Made by a program: the position numbers and the translations under genes. Positions 23,598 through 32,262 of a stretch of 37,748 bases of DNA are shown here, piece by piece. Every line of letters starts with the position of its first letter. Within the stretch, counting starts at the first letter, position 1. Under the pieces are notes generated by a model. The model ran no database searches and was not told the origin of the DNA. It was given only the letters and a program-made list of their open reading frames with translations. Origin of the DNA: G025836975 sp049646585 (GTDB taxonomy: Bacteria; Pseudomonadota; Gammaproteobacteria; Burkholderiales; Burkholderiaceae_B); contig JBARWC010000058.1 of NCBI GenBank assembly GCA_049646585.1, forward strand, positions 1 through 37,748, written 5' to 3'.

Positions 23598-24329
23598 TTA
23601 GGGGCGGACGACCGACGAATCGATTTTTTCCGTACCCAGCCGTGCGCGGGAACGGTTCATTTCGTCTATGCCCTTGAAGGGGCCTACCCGCACGCGATTC
23701 ACGGTTGCGCCATTGACCTGGGCCTTTTGCACCTGTACAGGCATGCCCAGCAGCAGGATGCGCGCCTTGACCGCCTCGGCGTCCTTTTCCGAACGGAAAG
23801 CGCCAGCCTGCAAATAATAGGTGGTTTGGGTGGCCGCCGCAGCCGGCTTGGCGGGCGCCTCGGTGCCGGGAGCAGGCTTGCTTGCCGCTTGGGCGGGCTG
23901 GCTTGGTTTGCTCGGCGTAGCGGCCGGCGCAGGCTTGTCGGTCTTGCCCAGGCTGGCGATCAGGTTGCCGATATTGTCTTGGGCGGCGGGCGGAGCTCCG
24001 GGCGCGACCCCGGTTCCGGGTATGGTTTCGGGCGCCGACGTGCCGGGCAGGGGCGCGGGGGCGGTGGCCGTGGGCCCCGTCGCCGGCAGGCCCGCCGGGC
24101 CATTCTTTCCGTATAGGCCGATATTGGGGTCGGGTGCTTGCCGGACGTCGGGCAGCAGCGTTTTGGCCGGGTCGCGGCTGGCCTTGTCCACGAAAGGCAT
24201 GGGCACCTGGGTAACGAACAGGGCGACCGCCACGGCGGCGATCAGCCCGACAATCAGGCCTATCAGTATTCCGAACATCGTGCTGCCGCCCGATTTGGAA
24301 CTCGACGATTTACGACTGTTGCGGGCCAT
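23598..24329 (-). CDS. SPOR-domain cell-division protein (FtsN-like)
   Basis: Single-pass inner-membrane protein of 243 residues. A short basic cytoplasmic tail (MARNSRKSSSSKSGG) precedes one transmembrane helix (about 18-42, FGILIGLIVGLIAAVAVALFV). A long proline/alanine-rich periplasmic linker (about 50-160) leads to a C-terminal SPOR domain (about 165-243) with YYLQAGAFRSEKDAEAVKARI and VNRVRVGPFKGIDEMNRSRARL. SPOR domains bind denuded peptidoglycan at the septum, and the topology matches FtsN. It starts 9 bases after the argS stop, so the two genes are probably co-transcribed. Confidence 0.9.
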   Translation of the reverse strand: MARNSRKSSSSKSGGSTMFGILIGLIVGLIAAVAVALFVTQVPMPFVDKASRDPAKTLLPDVRQAPDPNIGLYGKNGPAGLPATGPTATAPAPLPGTSAPETIPGTGVAPGAPPAAQDNIGNLIASLGKTDKPAPAATPSKPSQPAQAASKPAPGTEAPAKPAAAATQTTYYLQAGAFRSEKDAEAVKARILLLGMPVQVQKAQVNGATVNRVRVGPFKGIDEMNRSRARLGTEKIDSSVVRP

Positions 24330-24338
24330 AGCAGTGTT

Positions 24339-26024
24339 TTACATCCTTTCAGGAGCCGAGACCCCGAGCAGTTCGAGGCCGTTGGCGATGACCTGCCCCG
24401 TTGCGCTGGCCAGGCGCAAGCGCGCAAGCCGCAATTCGGCGTCGTCGACCAGCACGCGTTCCGCGTTGTACCACGCATGGAAATCGGCGGCGCAATCGCG
24501 CAGCCAGAAAGCCAGGTGATGCGGAGCCAGCTCTTGCGCGGCCAGCGCCAGAGTGCCGGGGTATTCGGCCAGGCGCTGCATCAGGGCGAACTCCGTCGGG
24601 GCCAGCAGCTTGTCGACGGCGGCGGCCGGTATCTGGCCGGCCAGCTCGGACGACTGCGCCAGCATGGAGCAGATGCGGGCATGAGCATACTGAATATAGT
24701 ACACCGGGTTTTCTTCGCTTTTGGATAGCGCCAGGTCGATGTCGAAGACGAATTCGGAGTCCGCGCGGCGCTGGATCAGGAAGAAGCGCACCGCGTCGCG
24801 GCCCACCCATTCGATCAGGTCGCGCAAGGTGACGTAGCTGCCGGCGCGCTTGGATATTTTTACCTCGGCGCCGTTGCGCATGACCTTGACCATCTTGTGC
24901 AGGATGTAGGCCGGAAAATCCTTGGGTATGCCCAGTTCCAGGCCTTGCAGGCCGGCTCGTACGCGGGCGATGGTGCCGTGGTGGTCGCTGCCCTGGATGT
25001 TGATGGCGCGATGAAAGCCGCGTTCCCATTTGGCGACGTGGTAGGCGACGTCGGGCACGAAATAGGTGTAGCCGCCCTCGGACTTGCGCATGACGCGGTC
25101 CTTGTCGTCGCCGGTGCCCAGTTCGGTCGTGCGCAGCCACAGCGCGCCTTCGCTTTCGTAGGTGTGGCCGGAGGCGATCAGCGCCTGCACGGTCTTTTCG
25201 ACGCGTCCGCTGGTGTACAGGGAGCTTTCCAGATAGTAGTTGTCGAACTTCAGGTCGAAAGCCTGCAGATCCAGGTCTTGTTCGCGGCGCAGGTAGGTGA
25301 CCGCGAAGGCGCGGATGTCGTCAAGGCTGTCGATGTCGCCCGTGGCCGTGACCGGCACGCCGTCGGAGGCCTGCACCGTGGCCTTGGCCTGGAAGTCGCG
25401 GGCGATGTCGACGATGTAGTCGCCCTTGTAGCCGTCGGCCGGAAAATCGGGCGAGTCCGGAGCGATGCCCCGGGCGCGCGCCTGTACGCTGATGGCCAGG
25501 TTGTCGATCTGGTTGCCGGCGTCGTTGTAATAGAACTCGCGGGTGACGTCGTAGCCTTGGGAGCTGAACAGACGGCACAGCGAATCGCCCAGCGCGGCCT
25601 GCCTGGCGTGGCCGACGTGCAGCGGTCCGGTGGGGTTGGCGGACACGAATTCGACCATGAGCTTTTCGGTCTTGGCCGGCAGCCGGCCGTAGCTGGCGCC
25701 TTCCTGGGCGATGGCATGCAGGACAGCCTGGCGCGCGGCGACGGCCAGCCGGAAATTGATGAAGCCCGGCCCGGCGATCTCGGCCGACGCAACGATTTCA
25801 CGGGTGGCCGGGTCGGCCAGCAGGGTGTCGACGATTTGCTGCGCCAGTTCGCGCGGGTTGCGTCCGGCCGGCTTGGCCAGCTGCATGGCGACGTTGCAGG
25901 CGACGTCGCCATGGGCGGCGACTTTGGGGCGTTCGAGCAGAACCGTGGGACTTGCCTGGGGCAGGATGGCGGCGACGGCGGCCTTGATGAGCGAAATGAG
26001 CTGTTGTTGTTGCCCTGGAAGCAT
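24339..26024 (-). CDS. argS: arginyl-tRNA synthetase
   Basis: Class I aminoacyl-tRNA synthetase that charges tRNA-Arg, 561 residues (E. coli 577). The HIGH signature is VEFVSANPTGPLHVGHARQAALGD in part, with HVGH at residues 136-139. The N-terminal Add1 domain shows AAHGDVACNVAMQLAK. The second signature region reads VKISKRAGSYVTLRDLIEW, the degenerate KMSKS form usual in ArgS. The C-terminal anticodon-binding helical bundle ends in ATGQVIANGLELLGVSAPERM. ATG at 26024 (MLPGQQQQ) is chosen; the frame is open further upstream but without family similarity. An essential core gene that anchors this stretch as chromosomal. Confidence 0.97.
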   Translation of the reverse strand: MLPGQQQQLISLIKAAVAAILPQASPTVLLERPKVAAHGDVACNVAMQLAKPAGRNPRELAQQIVDTLLADPATREIVASAEIAGPGFINFRLAVAARQAVLHAIAQEGASYGRLPAKTEKLMVEFVSANPTGPLHVGHARQAALGDSLCRLFSSQGYDVTREFYYNDAGNQIDNLAISVQARARGIAPDSPDFPADGYKGDYIVDIARDFQAKATVQASDGVPVTATGDIDSLDDIRAFAVTYLRREQDLDLQAFDLKFDNYYLESSLYTSGRVEKTVQALIASGHTYESEGALWLRTTELGTGDDKDRVMRKSEGGYTYFVPDVAYHVAKWERGFHRAINIQGSDHHGTIARVRAGLQGLELGIPKDFPAYILHKMVKVMRNGAEVKISKRAGSYVTLRDLIEWVGRDAVRFFLIQRRADSEFVFDIDLALSKSEENPVYYIQYAHARICSMLAQSSELAGQIPAAAVDKLLAPTEFALMQRLAEYPGTLALAAQELAPHHLAFWLRDCAADFHAWYNAERVLVDDAELRLARLRLASATGQVIANGLELLGVSAPERM

Positions 26025-26188
26025 AAGACGAATAGATAAGCGAAATGAATACGTGAACGGGCCCGGGTGCATCGATAGGGCCGTTGGCTTGGCGCCCCGG
26101 TGCAAACGCCATGTGAAGATGCAAATGATAACGTGATTTCCACCGCCATGGGCCGGCCGGCAAGGTCGGTGCAAGGGCCGCCGGCCCG

Positions 26189-29100
26189 TCAGGCGGCCAG
26201 GGCAGGCCAGCCCAGTTCATCTTGCAGCCATTGCGCATAGCCCGACATATCGACCGTGCCGACTTCGGAGCCTGCGTGGCTGCGCCAGTTTTCGTGGCGC
26301 GCAATCAGGGTTTCGGTGTCGGCTCGGGCCTGGCGTCCCAGCCGCGGGTGGTCGTCCTGGTAGGTATGTCGCGTGGAGCCGCCCGCGCCATCCACGCGGC
26401 GGTCGCCGTCTTGTACGGAGCGCAGCGCGGGGGCGCGCTCGTCGTGCAGTATGGCTTGGGTGACGGCAAGGTCGTCCGCCGGCAAGGGCTGGAATTCGAC
26501 GGCGGTGGCGCGAGCCTGCCACAGCATCCAGTTAAGGGCCACGTCGGACAGGTCGCCGCGCGCCGTGGGCTGGCCGTCTGGCCCGCGCAGGGCACCGCCG
26601 CCGATGTCTGCGTGCGCCCCGATGAAGGGGGCCTCGACGATATTCTGGCCACCGGCGTCCGAGGCCAGGGTCAGCGGGAAGAGCCAGCGGCGTTCGTGCA
26701 GGGCGACCGCATGCGCCACCCACTGCCAGGCGGCGGCGATGGTCAGGTCGTAATTGGGCAAGCGCAGCCCGGCGGGCCCGAACTGCGCCACGGTGTCGAA
26801 CAAGCCCATGAAGCGCAAGTCTATGCAGGCCGAGACCAGGCCGCGCAGCGCGTCGGTATACGAAAACAGGCCTGCGGCGGTGTGCTGGTTGATCAGGTTG
26901 CCGAAATGCCTGGCCAGGGCCGCCCCGCGTGAGAATCCGATGATGTCGATGGGGATGGGGTCGCGCTGGCCGCCCTGGCTTAGGGTGTTCAGCAGCGATT
27001 GCCACTGGTTCTCGATGATCTGGGCCGCACTACCCGCCGCGACGGCGTCCCAGTCCAGGTACAGGGAATTGCCCGGGCCGGAATGGTAGTAAACGGGGCC
27101 GTCGCGATAGGCCTGGCTGAGCTTCCAGACATTGCTTTGCGTGCCGGGACTCTGGCGCGTGCCGTCGAAGGCGAACAGAGCCAGGCCCAGCGGGTCGACA
27201 TGGCGTTTGGGCTGTTGCGCGGCGTAGCCCAGCGCCTGGTTGCCGGGCACGGGGCCCAGCGGATCGGGTTCGGCATAGTGGCCCCACTGGGGCAGATAGG
27301 TGCGCAGCAGGTTGTCGTGCCAGCCGCTGGCCGCGTCGAACACCTGGCCGGGCAGGCGGATGTCCAGCTCCAGGTCTCCCGCGACGCGGGTAGCAAGGCC
27401 GGTGGGGCCGTAGCTGGCCTGCCAGCGTATGCGCCGGTTTTGATCGGTAAGCAGCCTGGGGGCCCCGACCAGGTCGGAGTGTGCCCAGTACAGCGCGTTT
27501 GCGGTGTAGTCGATGACACCGACCAGCACATGCTGGGCGTAGATGTAGCGGCGGCTGAAGCTGAACGGCTGATCGCCGTCTTGGGTCGGGGTCTTGCCGG
27601 GGGCGGTTTGCCGCTGGGCGACCAGGCGGTTGCCCAGATAGAAGTAGTCGGTACGTCCTTGCACGCTGTGCCTGGCAATGCGGTGGCCGTAGGCATTGTG
27701 CGTATAGCTTACTGGCGGTTCGTCCTGCTTGCGCACTTGTATCGGCCGGCGGTCGGGGCCGTATTCCAATGCCTGGCCGTCGATGGACAGCGGCAGGCCG
27801 GATGCGTCGCGCTGCACCGAGGGGCGGTGGGTGGCGCCGTTCAGCCGCTTGGCGGCCATGGAACCGTCGTCGTTCCAGGCATGCCAGACCGACTCTTGCC
27901 AGCCGCTGCCGGGGGCCGCCGCGCTTGCCGGCCGTGTGCCTTGCCCTTCTGCGCCGATCAGCCTGGAGCGGTCGTCGTAGGCATAGCGCCAGGTTTCGCG
28001 GTGATCGCCCAGGGTGTGTTGTTCTTGGATCAGGCGGCCTTGCGGGTCGTAGTGGTGGCGCAGCAGCCAGACGGGCTGGTCGCCATCGGCCAGGGCCAGC
28101 AGGTCGGCTCGACCCTGGCCATCCAGGGCGGTGCTGAGTTGCAGGCCATTGCCGTAGCGGTATCCCGGCATGCCGGGCAGGCTGTCGATAACGCGATGGG
28201 CCAACCCCTGGGCGTCGTGCCACAGTATGGCGGCCAGGCGTCCTTGCTCATTCCATTGGTATTCCAGGGACCCGCCTTCGGGTAGCCGGTGGAACAGCAG
28301 GCGGTGCGCGGCATCGTACTCGAACGATTCGCTATAGCGCAGCGGGCCGGAGCCCGCCGCCGGGCGGCTGACCGTGCGCCGCACCAGGCGCTGCTGCGCA
28401 TCGTACTCGCGCGATTCGTTTTCATGAGGATGGTGGACCCCGGCCAGCAGGGGCCCGCGCCAGGACAGCGTGGTGGCCAGTTCGGACCTGGCGTTTTTTT
28501 CGACCACTTGCACAGGGCGGCCCAGGGCATCGTAGCGGTAGCGGACGGTATCGCCGTTGGCGAAGCGCCGTTGCGCCGGCAGGCCGCCAGGCCCGTATTG
28601 CAGGTTTTCGTCGCCTGTCAGTGACGAGCTCCAGGAGGCGCGCATGCCGTTGGCGTGATAGCGCAGCGCCAGCCCGGGCCAGCCGGAGGCGCCCGGCCGC
28701 AGTTCGCGCAGCGCGCCCTGGGCGTCGCGCCGCAAGACGGCGCCATTCAATTGCAGCAAGCGGCCGCCGTGGTCGTATCGGGCAATGCTGCTGGGCGGTG
28801 CGCAGCCATGGCAGGCGGCGCCATCGACCCGGGTCAGGACATGGCGGCCGCCGGCCAGCGCGGTCTCGAATCGGGTTTCCCGGCCCTGGGCGTTGCGCGC
28901 CACGGTCAGCCCGCCAAGGGCGGCGGTGGGCTCGCGCTGATAGTGCAGCGCCACCTTGCCGGCCAGGCTGTCGGGTGGGCCCGATATGGACAGGACGGCG
29001 CGGCCCTGCGCATCATAGGCCCAGGTGTTGATTCGGAGTGCGTTACGCCCGGCGGCGATGATTTCGATGCCGGTCAGGGCGTGGGCGTTGCCCGCCTGGC

Positions 29101-29860
29101 GTTCGGCTTCGTAAAGATAACGCCGCTGCATGCCGTCGGGCCGTATGACGCCGGCCAGCCGCAACAGGGCATCGTACTGATAGCGAAAGCGGCCGTGGGC
29201 GGTATCGATGTGCTTGAGCCGCGCCTGGCCGTCGGCGATGTGGTAGCCGAAGCGCAGCGCCGTGCCGGCATGGTTGTCGATGCGCTCGATGACGTGGGCC
29301 AGCGGCCCGGTGGGCGCCGCCCTATGGATGCGCAGGCTTGCGCCGGAATCGGAGCGGATCTGGACGAGATAGCCGTACTGATTGAAGCGCAAGGCCTTGC
29401 GGCCGGGCTGCGACCATACCCAGTGATCGCCTTGGGCGGTGAGCGTGCCATGCGCGTTGGCCAGCGGCTTGCCGCCCGCCTGGCGGAAGTGGATGCGGCT
29501 GCCGTCGGCCTGCACGATCTGCCAGCGCCCGCCCGCATGGAACAGCCGCGTGTCGTAGGACAAGGCCCAGCCCGGGCCCAGCACGGACGGCCTCCGGTCG
29601 AAGGCGTTGTAGTGGCGCAGGATGCGCAGGTCCGGCGTCAGAGGGTGGGCGGGCAGGTCGGTTTCTTTCTGGTATTTATTGCCCGTGACCACATGTATGG
29701 GGTTGCCGGCGGCAAGGCTTAGCGCCGGTTCGGGGCCGGCTTGCCCACCCCGGGCGCAGGGAGAACCCAATGGCGGCGGGCCGCAAGTACCTTGCGCCGG
29801 AGCCGGAAACGGCAGGCTGGCGAGGCCGGCCAGCAATAGCGCGCATAGCATGCGGGACAT
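26189..29860 (-). CDS. secreted RHS-repeat protein with C-terminal DUF2235 (Tle1-like) lipase domain
   Basis: Large predicted toxin-type protein, 1223 residues from the ATG that starts a signal peptide (MSRMLCALLLAGLASLPFPAPA, cleavage near 22). An N-terminal RHS-associated domain starts around 52 (GNPIHVVTGNKYQKETDL). YD/RHS repeats extend to about 850 (for example FRYQYDALLRLAGV, YRYDALGRPVQVVEK, WRYAYDDRSRLIGA), then the RHS core ends at HVDPLGL (about 886-892). From 893 a DUF2235 alpha/beta-hydrolase domain follows, with nucleophile Ser977 in GFSRGAA, Asp1022 in GLFDTVAQFG and His1083 in GAHADIGGG. In Tle1 effectors this fold is a phospholipase. RHS shells enclose toxins in known cases. 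No PAAR or VgrG part is present and a Sec signal replaces it, which is odd. No immunity gene follows; argS is next. Confidence 0.9.
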   Translation of the reverse strand: MSRMLCALLLAGLASLPFPAPAQGTCGPPPLGSPCARGGQAGPEPALSLAAGNPIHVVTGNKYQKETDLPAHPLTPDLRILRHYNAFDRRPSVLGPGWALSYDTRLFHAGGRWQIVQADGSRIHFRQAGGKPLANAHGTLTAQGDHWVWSQPGRKALRFNQYGYLVQIRSDSGASLRIHRAAPTGPLAHVIERIDNHAGTALRFGYHIADGQARLKHIDTAHGRFRYQYDALLRLAGVIRPDGMQRRYLYEAERQAGNAHALTGIEIIAAGRNALRINTWAYDAQGRAVLSISGPPDSLAGKVALHYQREPTAALGGLTVARNAQGRETRFETALAGGRHVLTRVDGAACHGCAPPSSIARYDHGGRLLQLNGAVLRRDAQGALRELRPGASGWPGLALRYHANGMRASWSSSLTGDENLQYGPGGLPAQRRFANGDTVRYRYDALGRPVQVVEKNARSELATTLSWRGPLLAGVHHPHENESREYDAQQRLVRRTVSRPAAGSGPLRYSESFEYDAAHRLLFHRLPEGGSLEYQWNEQGRLAAILWHDAQGLAHRVIDSLPGMPGYRYGNGLQLSTALDGQGRADLLALADGDQPVWLLRHHYDPQGRLIQEQHTLGDHRETWRYAYDDRSRLIGAEGQGTRPASAAAPGSGWQESVWHAWNDDGSMAAKRLNGATHRPSVQRDASGLPLSIDGQALEYGPDRRPIQVRKQDEPPVSYTHNAYGHRIARHSVQGRTDYFYLGNRLVAQRQTAPGKTPTQDGDQPFSFSRRYIYAQHVLVGVIDYTANALYWAHSDLVGAPRLLTDQNRRIRWQASYGPTGLATRVAGDLELDIRLPGQVFDAASGWHDNLLRTYLPQWGHYAEPDPLGPVPGNQALGYAAQQPKRHVDPLGLALFAFDGTRQSPGTQSNVWKLSQAYRDGPVYYHSGPGNSLYLDWDAVAAGSAAQIIENQWQSLLNTLSQGGQRDPIPIDIIGFSRGAALARHFGNLINQHTAAGLFSYTDALRGLVSACIDLRFMGLFDTVAQFGPAGLRLPNYDLTIAAAWQWVAHAVALHERRWLFPLTLASDAGGQNIVEAPFIGAHADIGGGALRGPDGQPTARGDLSDVALNWMLWQARATAVEFQPLPADDLAVTQAILHDERAPALRSVQDGDRRVDGAGGSTRHTYQDDHPRLGRQARADTETLIARHENWRSHAGSEVGTVDMSGYAQWLQDELGWPALAA

Positions 29861-29955
29861 GGCTGTTCCATGCGAAGAAGACCCCGCTATATTGCTGCTT
29901 GGCAGCGCTCTTGAGATAGGGTAGTGTATCAATGTGTCTATTGAGGGAAACCGAA

Positions 29956-30306
29956 ATGCTAGTCGTCTTTCACTCTAAAGCAGCCGCCGAAGTGCTGATG
30001 TTCTCCAAGCATGCCTTGCCCATACTCAAGGCCGCCGGCAAGCCATATACCGATACGCTTCCAGAACGCGGCGTCATCACCCGCGACCAACTGGATGCCG
30101 CCATAAAAGGCATAGAACAGGCCATATCCGTCGATACGGAATCCGAGTTTCCCGACGACCATCAGGATGACAACGACTCCAAGGCGCATCCCATCGCGCA
30201 GCCGGTCAGCTTTCGCCGACGCGCCTTCCCCCTGCTGGCCATGCTGCGGCTATCGCGCGAGCACAACGCCGACGTCCTATGGGAACCTGCGCCCACCGCA
30301 TGGTAA
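29956..30306 (+). CDS. DUF1840 domain protein
   Basis: Small soluble protein of 116 residues belonging to the betaproteobacterial DUF1840 family. The conserved N-terminus MLVVFHSKAAAEVLMFSKHALPILKAAGK (in part SKAAAEVLMFSKHALPIL) and the C-terminal RRRAFPLLAMLRLSREHNADVLWE region identify it. Function is unknown for the family. GAGGGAAA lies just before the ATG at 29956. It is divergent from the RHS-lipase gene across 95 bases and is followed 36 bases later by another small gene, probably in one operon. Confidence 0.85.
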   Translation: MLVVFHSKAAAEVLMFSKHALPILKAAGKPYTDTLPERGVITRDQLDAAIKGIEQAISVDTESEFPDDHQDDNDSKAHPIAQPVSFRRRAFPLLAMLRLSREHNADVLWEPAPTAW

Positions 30307-30342
30307 AAACTGGCCTGGCCCCAAGCCTATTTCGGAGCAACT

Positions 30343-30660
30343 ATGCGCAGCGTCGTCACCATCGTCTTCAATAGCCGGCAGTCGCTCGAGCTGACCGCCG
30401 ACGTCGAGCCCGCGGGGCCGGCCTCGGCTGCGGCGCGCGACTGGTTCGACTCCACCTGGACCCGGCTGGGCTGCGAACCGCTGCGCCCCAGCGGCAAGGT
30501 GTTGTTGCTGGACAAGATACTGGGCGTGGCCGATGCCCTGGGCTATGCCAAGCTTTCCCAGGACGAGTCGCAAGCCGCCGAATATGCCCGGCAAGCCGCG
30601 CTGGCCCTGGAAAAACCGCGCATCACGGTGGATTTGCCGGGGCTGATCGTGGGGTTCTAG
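30343..30660 (+). CDS. small hypothetical protein
   Basis: 105 residues, soluble, mildly acidic, with no recognised domain. The N-terminus (MRSVVTIVFNSRQSLELTADVEP) looks like beta strands, and the middle (VLLLDKILGVADALGYAKLSQD) is helical. It follows the DUF1840 gene by 36 bases and is convergent with the antitoxin gene. The codon and GC pattern match the neighbours, so it is probably real. Role unknown; I see no basis to call it an immunity protein. Confidence 0.65.
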   Translation: MRSVVTIVFNSRQSLELTADVEPAGPASAAARDWFDSTWTRLGCEPLRPSGKVLLLDKILGVADALGYAKLSQDESQAAEYARQAALALEKPRITVDLPGLIVGF

Positions 30661-30668
30661 GCCCTGTG

Positions 30669-30992
30669 TCACTCCGCATGCACAGGCAATGGCGCATCCA
30701 GCGTCTGCACGGCCAGGCGCAGCCCCATCGCTTTGAGAATAGCTGTCAGGCTGCTTAGTTCGGGATTGCCTTTGGGAGACAGCGTCCTGTAAAGCTGTGT
30801 CGGGTTCAATCGCGCCTGTTCCGCCACCGTCTGCACGCCGCCAAATGCTTGCGCAAGCTGGCGCAGCACGGTAAGCAATTCCGCCTGATTGCCGTCTGCC
30901 AGGATACCGTTGATGATATCCAATGCCAGCGCCGGATCGCTGCGATACAGCTCGGCCATCGCTTCGTCATGCCCTCTGCTTCTCATCGTCAT
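30669..30992 (-). CDS. higA-like: type II antitoxin, HTH family (HI1420/HigA-like)
   Basis: DNA-binding antitoxin of 107 residues partnered with the toxin encoded just upstream. The C-terminal half has the helix-turn-helix of the HI1420 addiction-module antidote family: TVAEQARLNPTQLYRTLSPKGNPELSSLTAILKAMGLRL in part (LNPTQLYRTLSPKGNPEL near residue 62-79). A second ATG two codons downstream is an equally good start. It overlaps the toxin gene by 26 bases, so translation is coupled. The toxin-first order is typical of HigBA. It should neutralise the toxin and repress the operon. Confidence 0.88.
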   Translation of the reverse strand: MTMRSRGHDEAMAELYRSDPALALDIINGILADGNQAELLTVLRQLAQAFGGVQTVAEQARLNPTQLYRTLSPKGNPELSSLTAILKAMGLRLAVQTLDAPLPVHAE

Positions 30993-31317
30993 TTCTCTGT
31001 TGCCAGTCTTGCCAATAACTTACCGCTCGGTCGATATCGCGGTTCTGTGTACGCTTGTCGCCGCCGCAGAGCAGCAACACAATACGCCGCCCAGTCTGGG
31101 CGTAGTACACCCGGTAGCCGGGTCCCACATCGACACGTAGCTCCCAAACACCATCACGGCAGAAATTGTGATTGCCGAAGTTGCCTTGCTCTATCCGGTT
31201 AACTCGCCGGATTATCGCGATCAATGCCTGTCGGTCGCGCAAGCGACTAAGCCACTTCAAGTACAGGTCTTCCTGCCCGTCAGACGTCAGGTAGTGTTCA
31301 ATCCGATAGGAGATCAT
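30967..31317 (-). CDS. higB-like: type II toxin, RelE/HigB family (HI1419-like)
   Basis: Predicted mRNA interferase of 116 residues from the RelE/ParE superfamily, addiction-module killer subgroup. Signs are LKWLSRLRDRQALIAIIRRVNRIEQGNFGNHNFCRDGVWELRVDVGPGYRVYY in part (GVWELRVDVGPGYRVYYA near 56-73), then RRIVLLLCGGDKRTQNRDIDRA. The final Lys/Arg-rich GGDKRTQ is the usual active-site strand. It is the first gene of a toxin-antitoxin pair that lies between core operons. An inverted repeat 8 bases upstream of its start is a likely autoregulatory operator. Confidence 0.9.
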   Translation of the reverse strand: MISYRIEHYLTSDGQEDLYLKWLSRLRDRQALIAIIRRVNRIEQGNFGNHNFCRDGVWELRVDVGPGYRVYYAQTGRRIVLLLCGGDKRTQNRDIDRAVSYWQDWQQRNDDEKQRA

Positions 31318-31324
31318 TTTCGTT

Positions 31325-31346
31325 TATTGACGAATATAGGTCAATA
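31325..31346. promoter_or_regulatory. putative toxin-antitoxin operator
   Basis: TATTGAC-8-GTCAATA, a perfect 7-bp inverted repeat with an 8-base spacer, lies just upstream of the toxin start. On the minus strand the spacer region includes TATATT, a possible -10. A site over the promoter fits antitoxin-mediated repression. Confidence 0.6.
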
Positions 31347-31461
31347 GGATTGCGTTGCTGGATCACCCTTCAGTATGGACGTAGTGCATGAATGCCGTCA
31401 CGGCCCTATGTGCTGTTAATGTCATACCTATCCTTACCGAAGATAGGCATCCACGGGCTCG

Positions 31462-32262
31462 CTAGCGGATCCCCGCGCGCATGAACGATTGCACGAATTG
31501 CCGCTGGAACAGCAGGAAGGCGATCAGCAGGGGTGCGGCGCTGAGCAGCGTGGCCGCGGTGATGACGGACCAGTCTATTCCCTGGTCCGTCGAGGCGAAT
31601 ACCTGCAGGCCCACCGTCAATGGACGCGATTCCACCGAGTTGGTGATGATCAGGGGCCACAGGAAGTTGTTCCAGTGGTAGCTGACCGATACCAGCCCGT
31701 AGGCCACGTAGATGGGGCGGGCCAGCGGCACGTAGACTTTCAGCAGTATCTGCCAGCGGCTGGCGCCCTCGACGCGGGCGGCTTCTTCCAGTTCCAGGGG
31801 CACGGTCTTGAAGGTCTGGCGCAGCAGGAAGATGCCGAAAGCCGAGGCGAAGTACGGCAGTCCGACCGCGAATATCGTGTCGCGCACGCCCAGCCAGGAC
31901 ATCAGCCGGTAGTTCTCGACGATCAGCACGTCGGGCATGATCATCAACTGCAACAGCACCAGCAGGAATACCAGGTCGCGTCCCTTGAATTCGAAGCGCG
32001 CGAACGCATAGGCCGCCAGGGTCGACAAGACCAGTTGCGCCGCCAGCACCATGGTGACCAGGATGAAGGTATTCAGAAAGTAGCGCGCAAAGGGTGCGGC
32101 GTGCCAGGCCGCAAGGAAATTGTCCAGCGTAAGGGGCGCCGTCAGGTCGAATGTGGTGGAGTAGGCGGAAGGATGGAAGGCCGCCCACAATGTGTACGCC
32201 AGGGGCAGGAACCACAGTATGCCCAGCAGCCAGGCCCCCAGGGTATCGAGCTTTTGCGTCAT
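31462..32262 (-). CDS. ugpE: glycerol-3-phosphate-type ABC transporter permease UgpE
   Basis: Inner-membrane permease of the MalG/UgpE class, 266 residues with six membrane segments. The N-terminal segment is TLGAWLLGILWFLPLAYTLWAAFHP in part (ILWFLPLAYTLWAAFHP, 15-31). TFDLTAPLTLDNFLAAWHAAPFARYFLNTF in part follows, typical of UgpE. The EAA loop is EEAARVEGASRWQILLKVYVPLARP in part. The start overlaps the UgpA stop by 4 bases. It is the last gene of a six-gene leftward operon. Confidence 0.9.
   Translation of the reverse strand: MTQKLDTLGAWLLGILWFLPLAYTLWAAFHPSAYSTTFDLTAPLTLDNFLAAWHAAPFARYFLNTFILVTMVLAAQLVLSTLAAYAFARFEFKGRDLVFLLVLLQLMIMPDVLIVENYRLMSWLGVRDTIFAVGLPYFASAFGIFLLRQTFKTVPLELEEAARVEGASRWQILLKVYVPLARPIYVAYGLVSVSYHWNNFLWPLIITNSVESRPLTVGLQVFASTDQGIDWSVITAATLLSAAPLLIAFLLFQRQFVQSFMRAGIR

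Noticed and set aside
24897..26039. Long plus-strand frame opposite argS, and similar long frames opposite the RHS gene (26999-28285) and ugpB (33082-34476)
   Set aside because: These are antisense shadows of well-supported genes in GC-rich DNA. Their translations are rich in G, A, H, V and Q without domain similarity.
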